From Streptomyces sp. SM10 (GTDB taxonomy: Bacteria; Actinomycetota; Actinomycetes; Streptomycetales; Streptomycetaceae): a stretch of DNA of 64,000 bases. Positions 35,068-42,910 of this stretch are shown here, piece by piece. Position numbers and translations under genes: made by a program. The stretch lies in the NCBI RefSeq assembly GCF_002910915.1, contig NZ_NEUF01000153.1, forward strand, positions 414-64,413, read 5' to 3'. Position 1 is the stretch's first letter. Each line of letters opens with the position of its first letter. Under the pieces are notes generated by a model that had not been told where the DNA came from, did no database searches, and saw only the letters and a program-made list of their open reading frames with translations.

Positions 35068-35394
35068 TCAGTCCGCGACGATCCGGACCGCTCCCGGGGT
35101 GTACTCGCGCTGGCGCACCACACGGAACCATCCCTTCGGCAGAGCGATCGCGGCGTGTTCCTCGTGCACCACACGCCCACCCTCCGGGAGATGGAGCAGC
35201 ATCGGACCGAACGGCCCCGCCTCCCTCATCAGGCGGCCCGGCCCCCGCACCGCGTGGGCGTGACCCGTGACCTCGCCCAGCGCCAGGACCAGCCTCCCCC
35301 GGCCGTCGCGCAGTTCACCGGGTGCGTCGAGGAGGCGCGCGGGCACCTCCGACTCCTCCAGCGCCACCATCAGTACGTCGCCCTGCCGGTACAC
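35068..35394 (-). CDS. Conserved-looking 108-residue protein of unknown function
   Basis: A small soluble protein with a GTG start and a strong SD (GGGGAGG five bases upstream). It starts MYRQGDVLMVALEE, has GEVTGHAHAV in the middle, then HEEHAAIALPKGWFRVVRQR and ends near the C-terminus with a basic-aromatic segment. The many His/Glu residues could bind metal, but this is speculation. It lies 82 bp upstream of the DUF6745 gene on the same strand and is divergent from the STM401x operon. I do not recognise the family. Confidence 0.68.
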   Translation of the reverse strand: MYRQGDVLMVALEESEVPARLLDAPGELRDGRGRLVLALGEVTGHAHAVRGPGRLMREAGPFGPMLLHLPEGGRVVHEEHAAIALPKGWFRVVRQREYTPGAVRIVAD

Positions 35395-35550
35395 AGACGC
35401 CTCCCCTCCGTCCCGGCACCCGTCGTGCCGGCCTCGAGGAAAACGCTACGAGAGGGGTCTGACAGTCATGCCTGGCTCCGCGTGCGCCGGCCGACCCGGA
35501 ACCGCCGCCGGCGCGGGCGGAGCCGCGGCGGCACCGGTCCGGTCGCACGG

Positions 35551-35581
35551 TTGTATCAATGTCAGTGGCGCCTGATAGACC
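35551..35581 (+). promoter_or_regulatory. Candidate promoter of the STM401x operon
   Basis: TTGTAT (35551) followed by TGTCAGTGGCGCCTGATAGAC ends about 40 bases before the first ATG. A block of this kind (TGTCAGTGG..CTGATAGA) recurs upstream of streptomycete genes as I remember it, and the -10-like TAGACC ends at 35581. The remaining 228-bp divergent spacer shows nothing else clear. Confidence 0.4.
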
Positions 35582-35622
35582 TTGCGGACATCAGTCGTCC
35601 TCATTCTCAGGAGCTCGGTGCC

Positions 35623-36582
35623 ATGTCCGACGCGGACCGTCTGCACGAGTGGCTCGGCCTTCAGGCCGTCGATTTCCAGCGCGGGGCCGAGGGGCCGGCC
35701 CGTCCCGCGGCCGACGCCGCCGCGTGGCGCATCAGCGTCGACCCCTACGGTTCGGATGAGGCGGACGTCAGTTGGGAGGAGGAGTTCGACGCCTTCCTCG
35801 CAGCCGTCGATCCGTCACGCGTCAAGGCCCTGATCATCGGGCAGTGGGGCGAATCGTACGAGGAGAAGTCCTCCTATCCCATCGGTCTCGTCGTCGCCGC
35901 GGCCGACCGGCTGACCTCCCTCAGGGCCGTCTTCGTCGGGGACCTGATAGCGGAGGAGGCCGAGATCTCGTGGATCGAGCAGTCGGACGTCACCGCGCTC
36001 CTCACCGCTTTCCCCGCGCTCACCCACCTCGGTGTACGCGGCGGCACGGAGCTGGAGTTCCCGCCCATCAGGCACGAGGCCCTGCGTGAACTCACCATCG
36101 AGAGCGGCGGTCTCCCGGCGGAGGCGGTGCGCGGCGTGCTCGACAGTGAGCTGCCCGCGCTGGAGCGACTGGACCTCTGGCTCGGCGTGTCCGCGTACGG
36201 GGGTGACGTCGTCCTCCCTGATCTGGCGCCGCTGCTGGCCGGCACCCGTTTCCCCCGGCTGCACCATCTGGGCCTGCGCAACAGCGAGTTGCAGAACGAG
36301 ATAGCTGTCGCCCTCGGCTCGGCGCCGGTCCTCGCGCAGCTGCGCACCCTCGACCTGTCGAACGGCACGCTAAGCGACGAGGGTGCAGCCGCCCTGCTCG
36401 AAGGGCAGCCCCTCACGCATCTCGTCTCGCTCGACCTCCACCACCACTTCCTGACCGAGCCGATGGAACGCCGTGTCTCCGAGGCCCTGGAGCCGCACGG
36501 TGTGTCGGTCGATCTGTCCGGGCGCTGCGAGCCGTGGGACAACCGCGGTGCCGAAGGGCGTTACACCGCGGTGGCGGAGTGA
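35623..36582 (+). CDS. STM4015-family leucine-rich-repeat protein, copy 1
   Basis: A 319-residue leucine-rich-repeat protein. It has an N-terminal acidic domain (SWEEEFDAFLAAVDPSRVKALIIGQWG), LRR-like strands with LTHLGVRGG, LERLDLWLG, LHHLGLRNSELQNEIA and LRTLDLSNGTLSDEGAAALL, and the ending SLDLHHHFLTEP. It matches the STM4015 family, first gene of the Salmonella STM4011-4015 set. Probably a binding or scaffold protein; no reaction is expected. ATG 35623 has a GGAG SD. It is followed after 7 bases by a paralogue. Confidence 0.85.
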   Translation: MSDADRLHEWLGLQAVDFQRGAEGPARPAADAAAWRISVDPYGSDEADVSWEEEFDAFLAAVDPSRVKALIIGQWGESYEEKSSYPIGLVVAAADRLTSLRAVFVGDLIAEEAEISWIEQSDVTALLTAFPALTHLGVRGGTELEFPPIRHEALRELTIESGGLPAEAVRGVLDSELPALERLDLWLGVSAYGGDVVLPDLAPLLAGTRFPRLHHLGLRNSELQNEIAVALGSAPVLAQLRTLDLSNGTLSDEGAAALLEGQPLTHLVSLDLHHHFLTEPMERRVSEALEPHGVSVDLSGRCEPWDNRGAEGRYTAVAE

Positions 36583-36589
36583 GGACACG

Positions 36590-37552
36590 ATGACCGACAT
36601 CTCCCACCCCGAGACCTTTCACGACCTGCCGGTCTACACGCTCCCCCTGCCCCGCCCGGCCGGGACACGAGCGCTCCCTCCGGCCGACTCCGTGGCATGG
36701 CGACTGGACTGCCAGTACGAGCTGACGTTCGAAGAGATCTGGCAGGACTTCCTCGCCGAGGTCGACGCCGCCCGCGTCCGCGCGCTGCTGATCGGCCCGT
36801 GGTGGAAGGGGGAGTACGTCTCCCTGGGCCCGGTCGTCGACTCGATCGTCTCCGACGCAGACCGCTTCCCTTCCCTGCGCGCGCTGTTCCTCGCCGATGT
36901 GGAGAGCGAGCAGTGCGAGTTGTCCTGGCTGGAGATGTGCGACATCACTCCGGTGCTGGAAGCGCTCCCTCTCCTGGAGGAGCTGGGTGTGCGCGGATGC
37001 GGTGACCCGGTGGCCGGGCAGGAGCATCTCCGACTGCGGCCGGTCCGGCACGAAGCCCTGAGGTCGCTGCGGTTCGAGTCGGGCGGGCTGCCGGGGCATG
37101 TCGTGCGCGCGGTGGCAGCGTCCGGACTTCCCGCCCTCGAACATCTGGAGCTCTGGTTCGGCTCGGCCTGGTACGGCGGCGACGCCACGGTCGCGGATCT
37201 GTCACCCGTGCTCTCCGGTGCCGCTTTCCCGGGCCTGCGCCGTCTGGGACTGCAGAACAGCGAGATCCAGGACGAGATCGCCACCGCGGTCGCTTCGGCA
37301 CCGGTGGTCGCACGGCTCGACTCGTTGTCCCTGGCCATGGGAACGCTCAGCGACGCCGGAGCGCAAGCGCTCCTCGACGGACAGCCACTCACGCATCTCT
37401 CCTCTCTGGACCTGCACCACCACTACCTCTCGGAGCCGTTCGTCTCCCGGATCGGTGATCTGTGCGCCCGGGCCGGCGTCCGGGTCGATCTCACCAGGGT
37501 GGACGACCGGGAGCTGGAGGAAGACACGCGCTATGTCGCTGTCAGCGAGTAG
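36590..37552 (+). CDS. STM4015-family leucine-rich-repeat protein, copy 2
   Basis: A 320-residue paralogue of the preceding gene. The same layout is clear: FEEIWQDFLAEVDAARVRALLIGPW, LEELGVRGCG, LEHLELWFGSAWYGGDATV, LRRLGLQNSEIQDEIATAVA, LSLAMGTLSDAGAQALLDGQ and SLDLHHHYLSEP. The two copies share the repeat register but have diverged, so the duplication is old. The SD is GAGGA just after the upstream stop. Its 3' end overlaps the ATP-grasp-like gene by 20 bases. Two different ligands or a heterodimer are possible. Confidence 0.85.
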   Translation: MTDISHPETFHDLPVYTLPLPRPAGTRALPPADSVAWRLDCQYELTFEEIWQDFLAEVDAARVRALLIGPWWKGEYVSLGPVVDSIVSDADRFPSLRALFLADVESEQCELSWLEMCDITPVLEALPLLEELGVRGCGDPVAGQEHLRLRPVRHEALRSLRFESGGLPGHVVRAVAASGLPALEHLELWFGSAWYGGDATVADLSPVLSGAAFPGLRRLGLQNSEIQDEIATAVASAPVVARLDSLSLAMGTLSDAGAQALLDGQPLTHLSSLDLHHHYLSEPFVSRIGDLCARAGVRVDLTRVDDRELEEDTRYVAVSE

Positions 37553-38741
37553 CCCGCCGCCGCGTCTCGCTGTGGTCGGCATTCCCTCCAACCGCAGGGT
37601 CGGGCTCTTCCAGGACGCGGTGCGTGCCGCCGGGCTGCCCGCCGCGCGCACGGTGTCCTGGCTGGAGGTCCTGCGAGGGGAGGCGGCCTTCCTTCCCGGG
37701 GAGACCGTGCGTGTCGACTCGCCCGGTGAGGACGCCGAGGTGGACCACCTGCTCCGTGGCGCCGGCGATCCGACGAGGGTGGAGGGATCGGGCCGATGGT
37801 ACGCGCGCTTCACGTCGGCCGTCCGGGAGGTGGCGCGGGCTGCCGAGGCTGTCGGCGCGGTGCTGCTGGACGGTCCCCGGGACATCGCGGTGATGTTCGA
37901 CAAGCGGCTCTGCCACGGTGTGCTGGACGCCGCAGGGGTGCCGGTTCCGGACTCCCCCACCTCGGGGCCCGACGCGGCACCGGTGCGGGGGTGGTCCGAC
38001 GTGCGGGCGCTGATGGCGGACCACCGCATGCCGAGGGTCTTCCTGAAGCCCGCGCACGGCTCCTCCGCGTCCGGGGTGATCGCCCTGGAGACGGCCGGCC
38101 CGGCCAGGATCCGGGCGTCCACATCCGTGGAACGGGACGTGAAGGGACGGCTGTTCAACTCGCTGCGGGTATGCCGCCTCACGACGGAGGGAGAGGTGGC
38201 CGCCCTCGTCGACGCACTCGCCCCGGACGGACTCCACATCGAGCGCTGGCTGCCCAAGGCGTCCCAGCGGGGACGGGCCGCCGACCTCCGGGTCGTGGTC
38301 GTCGGGGGCCGGGCGACCCACGCCGTCGTGCGGACCAGCAGGTCCCCGATGACCAATCTGCATCTGGGCGGGGCGCGCGGTGATCTGGACGGGGTGCGGG
38401 CGGCCGTCGAGGCGGCGGGCGGCAGTTGGAGGGCCGCTCTGGCCGTGTGCGAGCGGGCCGCGGCCTGTTTTCCGGACACGCTGAGCGTGGGGGTCGACCT
38501 GCTGCCCTCGACGGGCTGGCGGCGCTTCGCCGTCGGCGAGGTGAACGCCTTCGGGGACCTGCTGCCACGTCTGACCGGGCTTCCGGGGAGCGGGGCGGAG
38601 GGTCTGGACACCTACGGCGCGCAGATCGCCGCCGTCCTGGCCCGGCCCCCGCACGGCGGCCGGGCCGCCGGGGACCGCCGGGGTCCCGGCTCCACGGACA
38701 ACGACCACGCGAGGAACGACCGTGCCATCGACACCCTCTGA
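37533..38741 (+). CDS. STM4014-family ATP-grasp-like protein
   Basis: A 402-residue cytoplasmic protein. An N-terminal pre-ATP-grasp-like segment (LAVVGIPSNRRVGLFQDAV) precedes VMFDKRLCHGVLDAAGVPVP, a typical ATP-grasp lead-in, then VFLKPAHGSSASGVIAL, which fits the nucleotide-binding Lys and Ser-rich loop, and a C-terminal VGVDLLPSTGWRRFAVGEVNAFGD resembling the Mg-binding Glu/Asn block. ATP-grasp enzymes ligate carboxylates to amines or thiols. It matches the STM4014 family, whose substrate is unknown. The ATG lies inside the end of the LRR gene with a distant GGAGG; a downstream GTG at VVGIPSN is possible. Confidence 0.8.
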   Translation: MSLSASSPPPRLAVVGIPSNRRVGLFQDAVRAAGLPAARTVSWLEVLRGEAAFLPGETVRVDSPGEDAEVDHLLRGAGDPTRVEGSGRWYARFTSAVREVARAAEAVGAVLLDGPRDIAVMFDKRLCHGVLDAAGVPVPDSPTSGPDAAPVRGWSDVRALMADHRMPRVFLKPAHGSSASGVIALETAGPARIRASTSVERDVKGRLFNSLRVCRLTTEGEVAALVDALAPDGLHIERWLPKASQRGRAADLRVVVVGGRATHAVVRTSRSPMTNLHLGGARGDLDGVRAAVEAAGGSWRAALAVCERAAACFPDTLSVGVDLLPSTGWRRFAVGEVNAFGDLLPRLTGLPGSGAEGLDTYGAQIAAVLARPPHGGRAAGDRRGPGSTDNDHARNDRAIDTL

Positions 38742-39591
38742 TCCCCCGTCCTGCGACACGCGGCCGGGGAACCCCGACATGAACGCGATCGTCGGGAGCC
38801 ACGACCTCCTGCTCGTCACCCTGGACACCCTGCGGTTCGACGTGGCCGAGGAACTGGCCGCTGCGGGGCGCCTCCCGAATCTCGTCCGTCACCTGCCCGG
38901 GGGCGTCTGGGAGAAGAGGCACGCACCGGGAAGCTTCACCTACGCCTCCCACCAGGCGATCTTCGCGGGCTTCCTGCCGACGCCCGCGGTACCCGGCCCT
39001 CACCCGCGGCTGTTCGCCGCGCGCTTCGCGGGGAGCGAGTCGACCGCGGACGGCACGTTCGTCCACGACACACCCGACATCCTGTCCGGTCTCGCCGCCG
39101 TGGGCTACCGGACGGTGTGTGTCGGCGGCGTGGGCTTCTTCAACCGCCGCCCGCCACTGGGTTCCGTCCTGCCCGGCATGTTCCAGGAGAGCCACTGGGA
39201 GCCGGAGTTCGGAGTCGCGTCTCCGACATCCTTCGAGTCGCAGGTCTCTCGCGCCGAGCAGGTGGTCCGGGAGCTCCCTGCGGACCGGCCGCTGTTCCTC
39301 TTCGTCAATGTGTCGGCCCTGCACCAGCCGAACTGGTTCCATCATCCCGGTGCCACCGCCGAGGCGGGCGACTCCAGGGCCACCCACGCCGCGGCCCTGG
39401 AGTACGTGGACCGGCACATCGGACGCCTCTTCGCGGCCGCGAGCAGCCGCCGCAGGTGTTTCGCCATCGTCTGCTCCGATCACGGCACGGCCTACGGCGA
39501 CGACGGCTACACGGGTCACCGGCTCGGCCACGAAGCCGTATGGACCGTGCCCTACGCCCAATTCTTCCTCGAACAGGGGGCACCCCTATGA
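38722..39591 (+). CDS. STM4013/SEN3800-family sulfatase-fold hydrolase
   Basis: A 289-residue alkaline-phosphatase-superfamily protein. LLLVTLDTLRFDV near the N-terminus carries the metal-binding Asp and nucleophile position, SFTYASHQAIFAGFLP follows, and VCSDHGTAYGDDGYTGHRLGH near the C-terminus supplies the remaining Asp/His metal ligands. It matches the STM4013 family of putative hydrolases (phosphatase, sulfatase or phosphoglycerol-transferase like). There is no signal peptide, so it acts in the cytoplasm. GTG 38722 has GAGGA six bases upstream; ATG 38779 (MNAIVGSHD) is an alternative nearer the family start. The stop overlaps the next ATG (ATGA). Confidence 0.84.
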   Translation: MPSTPSDPPSCDTRPGNPDMNAIVGSHDLLLVTLDTLRFDVAEELAAAGRLPNLVRHLPGGVWEKRHAPGSFTYASHQAIFAGFLPTPAVPGPHPRLFAARFAGSESTADGTFVHDTPDILSGLAAVGYRTVCVGGVGFFNRRPPLGSVLPGMFQESHWEPEFGVASPTSFESQVSRAEQVVRELPADRPLFLFVNVSALHQPNWFHHPGATAEAGDSRATHAAALEYVDRHIGRLFAAASSRRRCFAIVCSDHGTAYGDDGYTGHRLGHEAVWTVPYAQFFLEQGAPL

Positions 39592-40952
39592 CCGGCAGCA
39601 CCGACAGCAACGACACCGGTCCGTACCGCAGCTACGTCTACGCCTACCCGCACAAGACCGCCTACCGGCCCCTCGGCGAGCACCCCTCCGGGCGTCCGTT
39701 GCTGAGCGACCTCTGGGCGGCCGAGCCGAAGGACGCCCTCTCCCTCTACCTCCACATACCCTTCTGCGAGGTCCGCTGCGGCTTCTGCAACCTCTTCACC
39801 CGCATCGGCGCCCCCGACGAACTGACCACGCGATACCTCGACGCCCTCGACCGGCAGGCCACGGCCGTCCGCGATGCGCTGGGCGACGACGGACCGGTGC
39901 GCTTCGCGGCCGCCGCCTTCGGTGGCGGTACTCCGACCTTCCTCACCGCCGGCGAGCTGGAGCGCCTCTGCGACATCGCCGAGAAGAGGATGGGCGCCGG
40001 CCTGGGAGCGGTGCCCCTGTCGGTCGAGACCTCGCCGTCGACGGCGACGGCGGACCGGCTGAACGTGCTGGCCGACCGGGGCACCACCCGGATCAGCATC
40101 GGTGTGCAGAGCTTCGTGGACGCCGAGGCCCGCGCCGCGGTCCGCCCGCAGCACCGCTCCGAGGTGGAGGCGGCGCTCGGGCGGATACGCGACGCCCGCA
40201 TCCCGGTCCTCAACATCGACCTGATCTACGGCATCGAGGGCCAGACCGGGAAGAGCTGGCGCACCTCCCTGGACGCCGCCCTGGCCTGGCGCCCGGAGGA
40301 GCTGTATCTCTACCCGCTCTACGTGCGCCCGCTGACCGGCCTCGGGCGGCTCGGCGGCGCGGCCGGGGGCCCGGACACCGCCTGGGACGAACAGCGGCTG
40401 CGGCTGTACCGCACCGGCCGCGACCATCTGCTGGCCCACGGCTACGAGCAGGTGTCGATGCGGATGTTCCGCCGCGCGGACGCCCCTCGCACGGGCCCCG
40501 ACGACCACGCCTGCCAGACCGACGGGATGATCGGGCTCGGCTGCGGCGCCCGCTCCTACACCTCGTCGCTCCACTACTCCTTCGACTACGCGGTGGAGAT
40601 GCGGGAGGTCCGGGGCATCATCGACGGCTTCACCTCCACCGAGGACTTCTCCCGTGCCGAGGTCGGCCGGTACGTCGACGAGGGCGAGGCGCGCCGCCGC
40701 CACCTCCTGCAGTCGCTCCTCCAAGCCGACGGCCTCCGTCCCTCCGAGTACCGGGGGCGGTTCGGTACCCATCCGCACGAGGACTTCCCCGAGGAGCTGG
40801 AGCGCTTCTCGGCGCGGGGCTGGCTGGACGGTTCGGCGGGAGGGGGCCTGCTGCGCCTCTCCCCCGAGGGCCTGGCCCACTCCGACGCGCTGGGCCCGGA
40901 GCTGTTCTCCCCTGCGGTGCGGGCAGCGATGGCCGCCTACGAAGCCAAGTGA
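39588..40952 (+). CDS. STM4012-family radical SAM protein (HemN-like)
   Basis: A 454-residue radical SAM enzyme. The [4Fe-4S] motif is in YLHIPFCEVRCGFCNLF (CxxxCxxC), followed by GGGTPTFLTAGELERL, VETSPSTATADRL, RISIGVQSF and NIDLIYGIEGQT, the order seen in HemN-like coproporphyrinogen-type proteins. A C-terminal HemN-like part (ARRRHLLQSLLQADGL) is present. It matches the STM4012 family. Its substrate is unknown, and the STM401x setting argues against a haem role. It is translationally coupled to the upstream hydrolase by ATGA and followed by a second radical SAM gene. Confidence 0.88.
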   Translation: MTGSTDSNDTGPYRSYVYAYPHKTAYRPLGEHPSGRPLLSDLWAAEPKDALSLYLHIPFCEVRCGFCNLFTRIGAPDELTTRYLDALDRQATAVRDALGDDGPVRFAAAAFGGGTPTFLTAGELERLCDIAEKRMGAGLGAVPLSVETSPSTATADRLNVLADRGTTRISIGVQSFVDAEARAAVRPQHRSEVEAALGRIRDARIPVLNIDLIYGIEGQTGKSWRTSLDAALAWRPEELYLYPLYVRPLTGLGRLGGAAGGPDTAWDEQRLRLYRTGRDHLLAHGYEQVSMRMFRRADAPRTGPDDHACQTDGMIGLGCGARSYTSSLHYSFDYAVEMREVRGIIDGFTSTEDFSRAEVGRYVDEGEARRRHLLQSLLQADGLRPSEYRGRFGTHPHEDFPEELERFSARGWLDGSAGGGLLRLSPEGLAHSDALGPELFSPAVRAAMAAYEAK

Positions 40953-40965
40953 GAGGGCGCTCCCC

Positions 40966-41883
40966 ATGGACCTGACGATTCTCTACCGGGGCCCACTGGC
41001 CTCGTGCGATTACGACTGTCCCTACTGTCCCTTCGCCAAGCGGCGGGACAGCGTCGACCAGCTCCGCTCCGACCGTGCGGCCCTGGAACGGTTCACCGCG
41101 TGGGCCGCCGCGCAGACCGGGGACCGGCTGTCGGTGCTGTTCACACCCTGGGGCGAGGGCCTGGTGCGTTCCTGGTACCGGAGGGCGCTGGTCGGGCTCT
41201 CGAAGCTTCCGCACATCGATCGGGTCGCCGTCCAGACCAACCTGAGCGGCCGTACCGGCTGGCTGGAGGAGGCGCGACGCGACAAGGTCGCCCTGTGGTG
41301 CACGTACCACCCGGGCCAGACGCCGTACGAACGGTTCCTCGGCCGGTGCCGGGAGCTGACGGCCCTGGGGGTGCGTCACAGCGTCGGGGTCGTCGGCCTG
41401 GACGAACACCTGGAGGAAGCCCGCCGGCTGCGGTCGGCACTGCCGCCCGAGGTGTACCTCTGGATCAACGCCGCCGAGGGGCACACGTACACGGACGAAC
41501 AGGCTGACCGGTGGACGGAGCTGGACCCGCTGTTCCCCTACAGCCGGCACCCTCACCGCTCGGCCGGGCTCCCCTGCCGGACGGGCAGGTCGGTGATCTC
41601 GGTGGACGGTGACGGGACGGTGCGCCGCTGTCACTTCGTCCGCGCCGAGCTGGGCAATCTGTACGACGGCAGCTATCGGAGCGCGCTCGGTCCGCGCGGT
41701 TGCCCGCTCGGCGTGTGCGACTGCCACATCGGCTATGTGCACCTGGAGACACTGCCGTTGTACGACGTGTTCGCGGGCGGGGTGCTGGAGCGGATACCCG
41801 CCCGTCCGACGCGGACACCCGCCCCGGACGGGCTCGTGTTCCCGGATCCGGCCCGGCGCCCGCTCCCCGTCGTCAGCCGCTGA
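40966..41883 (+). CDS. STM4011-family radical SAM protein
   Basis: A 305-residue radical SAM enzyme. The cluster motif is in YRGPLASCDYDCPYCPF (CxxxCxxC) close to the N-terminus, with AVQTNLSGRTGWL and LWCTYHPGQTPYERF later in the barrel. The C-terminal region contains further Cys (GLPCRTGRS, VRRCHF, CPLGVCDCH), which could ligate an auxiliary Fe-S cluster as in SPASM-type enzymes. It matches the STM4011 family. It is last gene of the six-gene operon, 13 bases after STM4012. Two radical SAM enzymes with an ATP-grasp protein suggest peptide or small-molecule modification, but nothing is established. Confidence 0.87.
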   Translation: MDLTILYRGPLASCDYDCPYCPFAKRRDSVDQLRSDRAALERFTAWAAAQTGDRLSVLFTPWGEGLVRSWYRRALVGLSKLPHIDRVAVQTNLSGRTGWLEEARRDKVALWCTYHPGQTPYERFLGRCRELTALGVRHSVGVVGLDEHLEEARRLRSALPPEVYLWINAAEGHTYTDEQADRWTELDPLFPYSRHPHRSAGLPCRTGRSVISVDGDGTVRRCHFVRAELGNLYDGSYRSALGPRGCPLGVCDCHIGYVHLETLPLYDVFAGGVLERIPARPTRTPAPDGLVFPDPARRPLPVVSR

Positions 41884-41890
41884 CGACGGG
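41866..41890. terminator. Bidirectional hairpin between convergent genes
   Basis: CCCGTCGTCAG (41866-41876) and CTGACGACGGG (41880-41890) form a perfect 11-bp stem with a 3-base loop, spanning the stop codon of the STM4011 gene. It lies 30 bases from the end of the convergent SGNH gene, so it can terminate both units. There is no T run, as is usual in Streptomyces. Confidence 0.6.
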
Positions 41891-41919
41891 AGCGGCCGAC
41901 GTGCCGTCGGTGACCGGAG

Positions 41920-42747
41920 TCAGAGCGGCAGGAGGTCGGGGCGCTTGGCCGCGACGTGGTCCCCGGAGGACTCACCACGCAGTCGTCGCCCGATCCACGG
42001 GACCAGGTACTCGCGCGCCCACTGGATGTCGTCGCGTCGCACCTCGAAGGCCCCTCGGTGTGCCTGCGGAGGCCACACCTGGTCGGGGTCGGCCGGCACC
42101 TCGAGACCGAGGACCTGGGCGGCGCGCAGCGCGACCCGGGTGTGCCCCTCGGGCGAGAGGTGCAGCCGGTCGTTGTCCCAGGCCCGCCGGTCCTGCACGG
42201 ACCGCAGCGACCACAGGTCCAGCACCGGGCAGTCGTAGCGGTCGGCGATGGACCGGACGTGCGCGGTGTACATGGCGATCTTGCCCCGCAGATGCCTGAG
42301 CACCGGGATGCTGCGGGTGTCGAAGCCGGTGGTGACCATGACGGTGCCGACCGTCTGCGTCAGCTCGGCGACCGCACGCTCGAAGCGTTCCGCCACGTCG
42401 TCCGGGTCCGAACCGGGGCGGAGGATGTCGTTGCCGCCGGCGCAGAAGCTCACCAGATCAGGTGCCAGCTCCTTGGCCCGGGGGACCTGTTCCTCGACTA
42501 TCTGGTCGAGGAGGCGTCCGCGTACGGCGAGATTGGCGTACCGGAAGCTCCCGTGGGGGCCGTCCGCGCGGCCGGCCACAGCCAGGGGCGCGGGGAGCTG
42601 GTCCGCGAGGAGGACCGCGAACCGGTCCGCCCAGCCGACGAGCGACCCGTCGGGGCCGGGGTCGCCGACGCCCTCGGTGAAGCTGTCGCCGATCGCCGCG
42701 TACGACCCGATGATGCCTCGTCTTTTGTTTCTCGAATCGTCTGCCAC
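41920..42747 (-). CDS. SGNH/GDSL-family hydrolase
   Basis: A 275-residue esterase-fold protein. Block I is YAAIGDSFTEGVGDP with the nucleophile Ser, block III FCAGGNDILRPG supplies the oxyanion Asn, and the C-terminal DRLHLSPEGHTRVAL carries the Asp-His pair. No signal peptide is seen, so a cytoplasmic esterase or lipase is likely. The GTG start at 42747 is near the beginning of the frame. The 163-bp upstream gap contains an inverted repeat and the terminator of the next gene. The substrate cannot be deduced. Confidence 0.9.
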   Translation of the reverse strand: MADDSRNKRRGIIGSYAAIGDSFTEGVGDPGPDGSLVGWADRFAVLLADQLPAPLAVAGRADGPHGSFRYANLAVRGRLLDQIVEEQVPRAKELAPDLVSFCAGGNDILRPGSDPDDVAERFERAVAELTQTVGTVMVTTGFDTRSIPVLRHLRGKIAMYTAHVRSIADRYDCPVLDLWSLRSVQDRRAWDNDRLHLSPEGHTRVALRAAQVLGLEVPADPDQVWPPQAHRGAFEVRRDDIQWAREYLVPWIGRRLRGESSGDHVAAKRPDLLPL

Positions 42748-42799
42748 AAGGGCCTATCCTGCACCTTCGATTGTGACCTACGCGACCGTAATAAGGGGT

Positions 42800-42830
42800 T
42801 GACGGGTGGTGAGATAGACCACCCGGTCAG
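42800..42830. promoter_or_regulatory. Inverted repeat upstream of the SGNH hydrolase gene
   Basis: GGGTGGT (42804-42810) and ACCACCC (42818-42824) flank GAGATAG. The outer TGAC and GGTCA extend the symmetry with one unpaired base, giving about 31 bp. It ends 53 bases from the SGNH start, where an operator would be expected. It could also be an RNA hairpin, because TTTTT follows on the plus strand, although no plus-strand gene ends here. Confidence 0.4.
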
Positions 42831-42851
42831 TTTTTGGTAAAGCAGGAATAA

Positions 42852-42889
42852 GGAGAGGGGCGGTGCGCCGTGGCGCACCGCCCCTCTCC
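42852..42889 (-). terminator. Strong hairpin terminator of the LysM/M23 peptidase gene
   Basis: GGAGAGGGG-CGGTGCGCC and its exact complement form an 18-bp perfect stem with a 2-base loop (GT), 22 bases after the peptidase stop codon. This is the strongest hairpin noticed in the window. Confidence 0.8.
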
Positions 42890-42910
42890 CCGGCCTTCAG
42901 GTGTCGTGCC

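Noticed and set aside
39588..40952. Calling the HemN-like radical SAM protein a coproporphyrinogen dehydrogenase
   Set aside because: The neighbours are STM4011, 4013, 4014 and 4015 family genes, and the STM4012 group is distinct; no haem gene is nearby.
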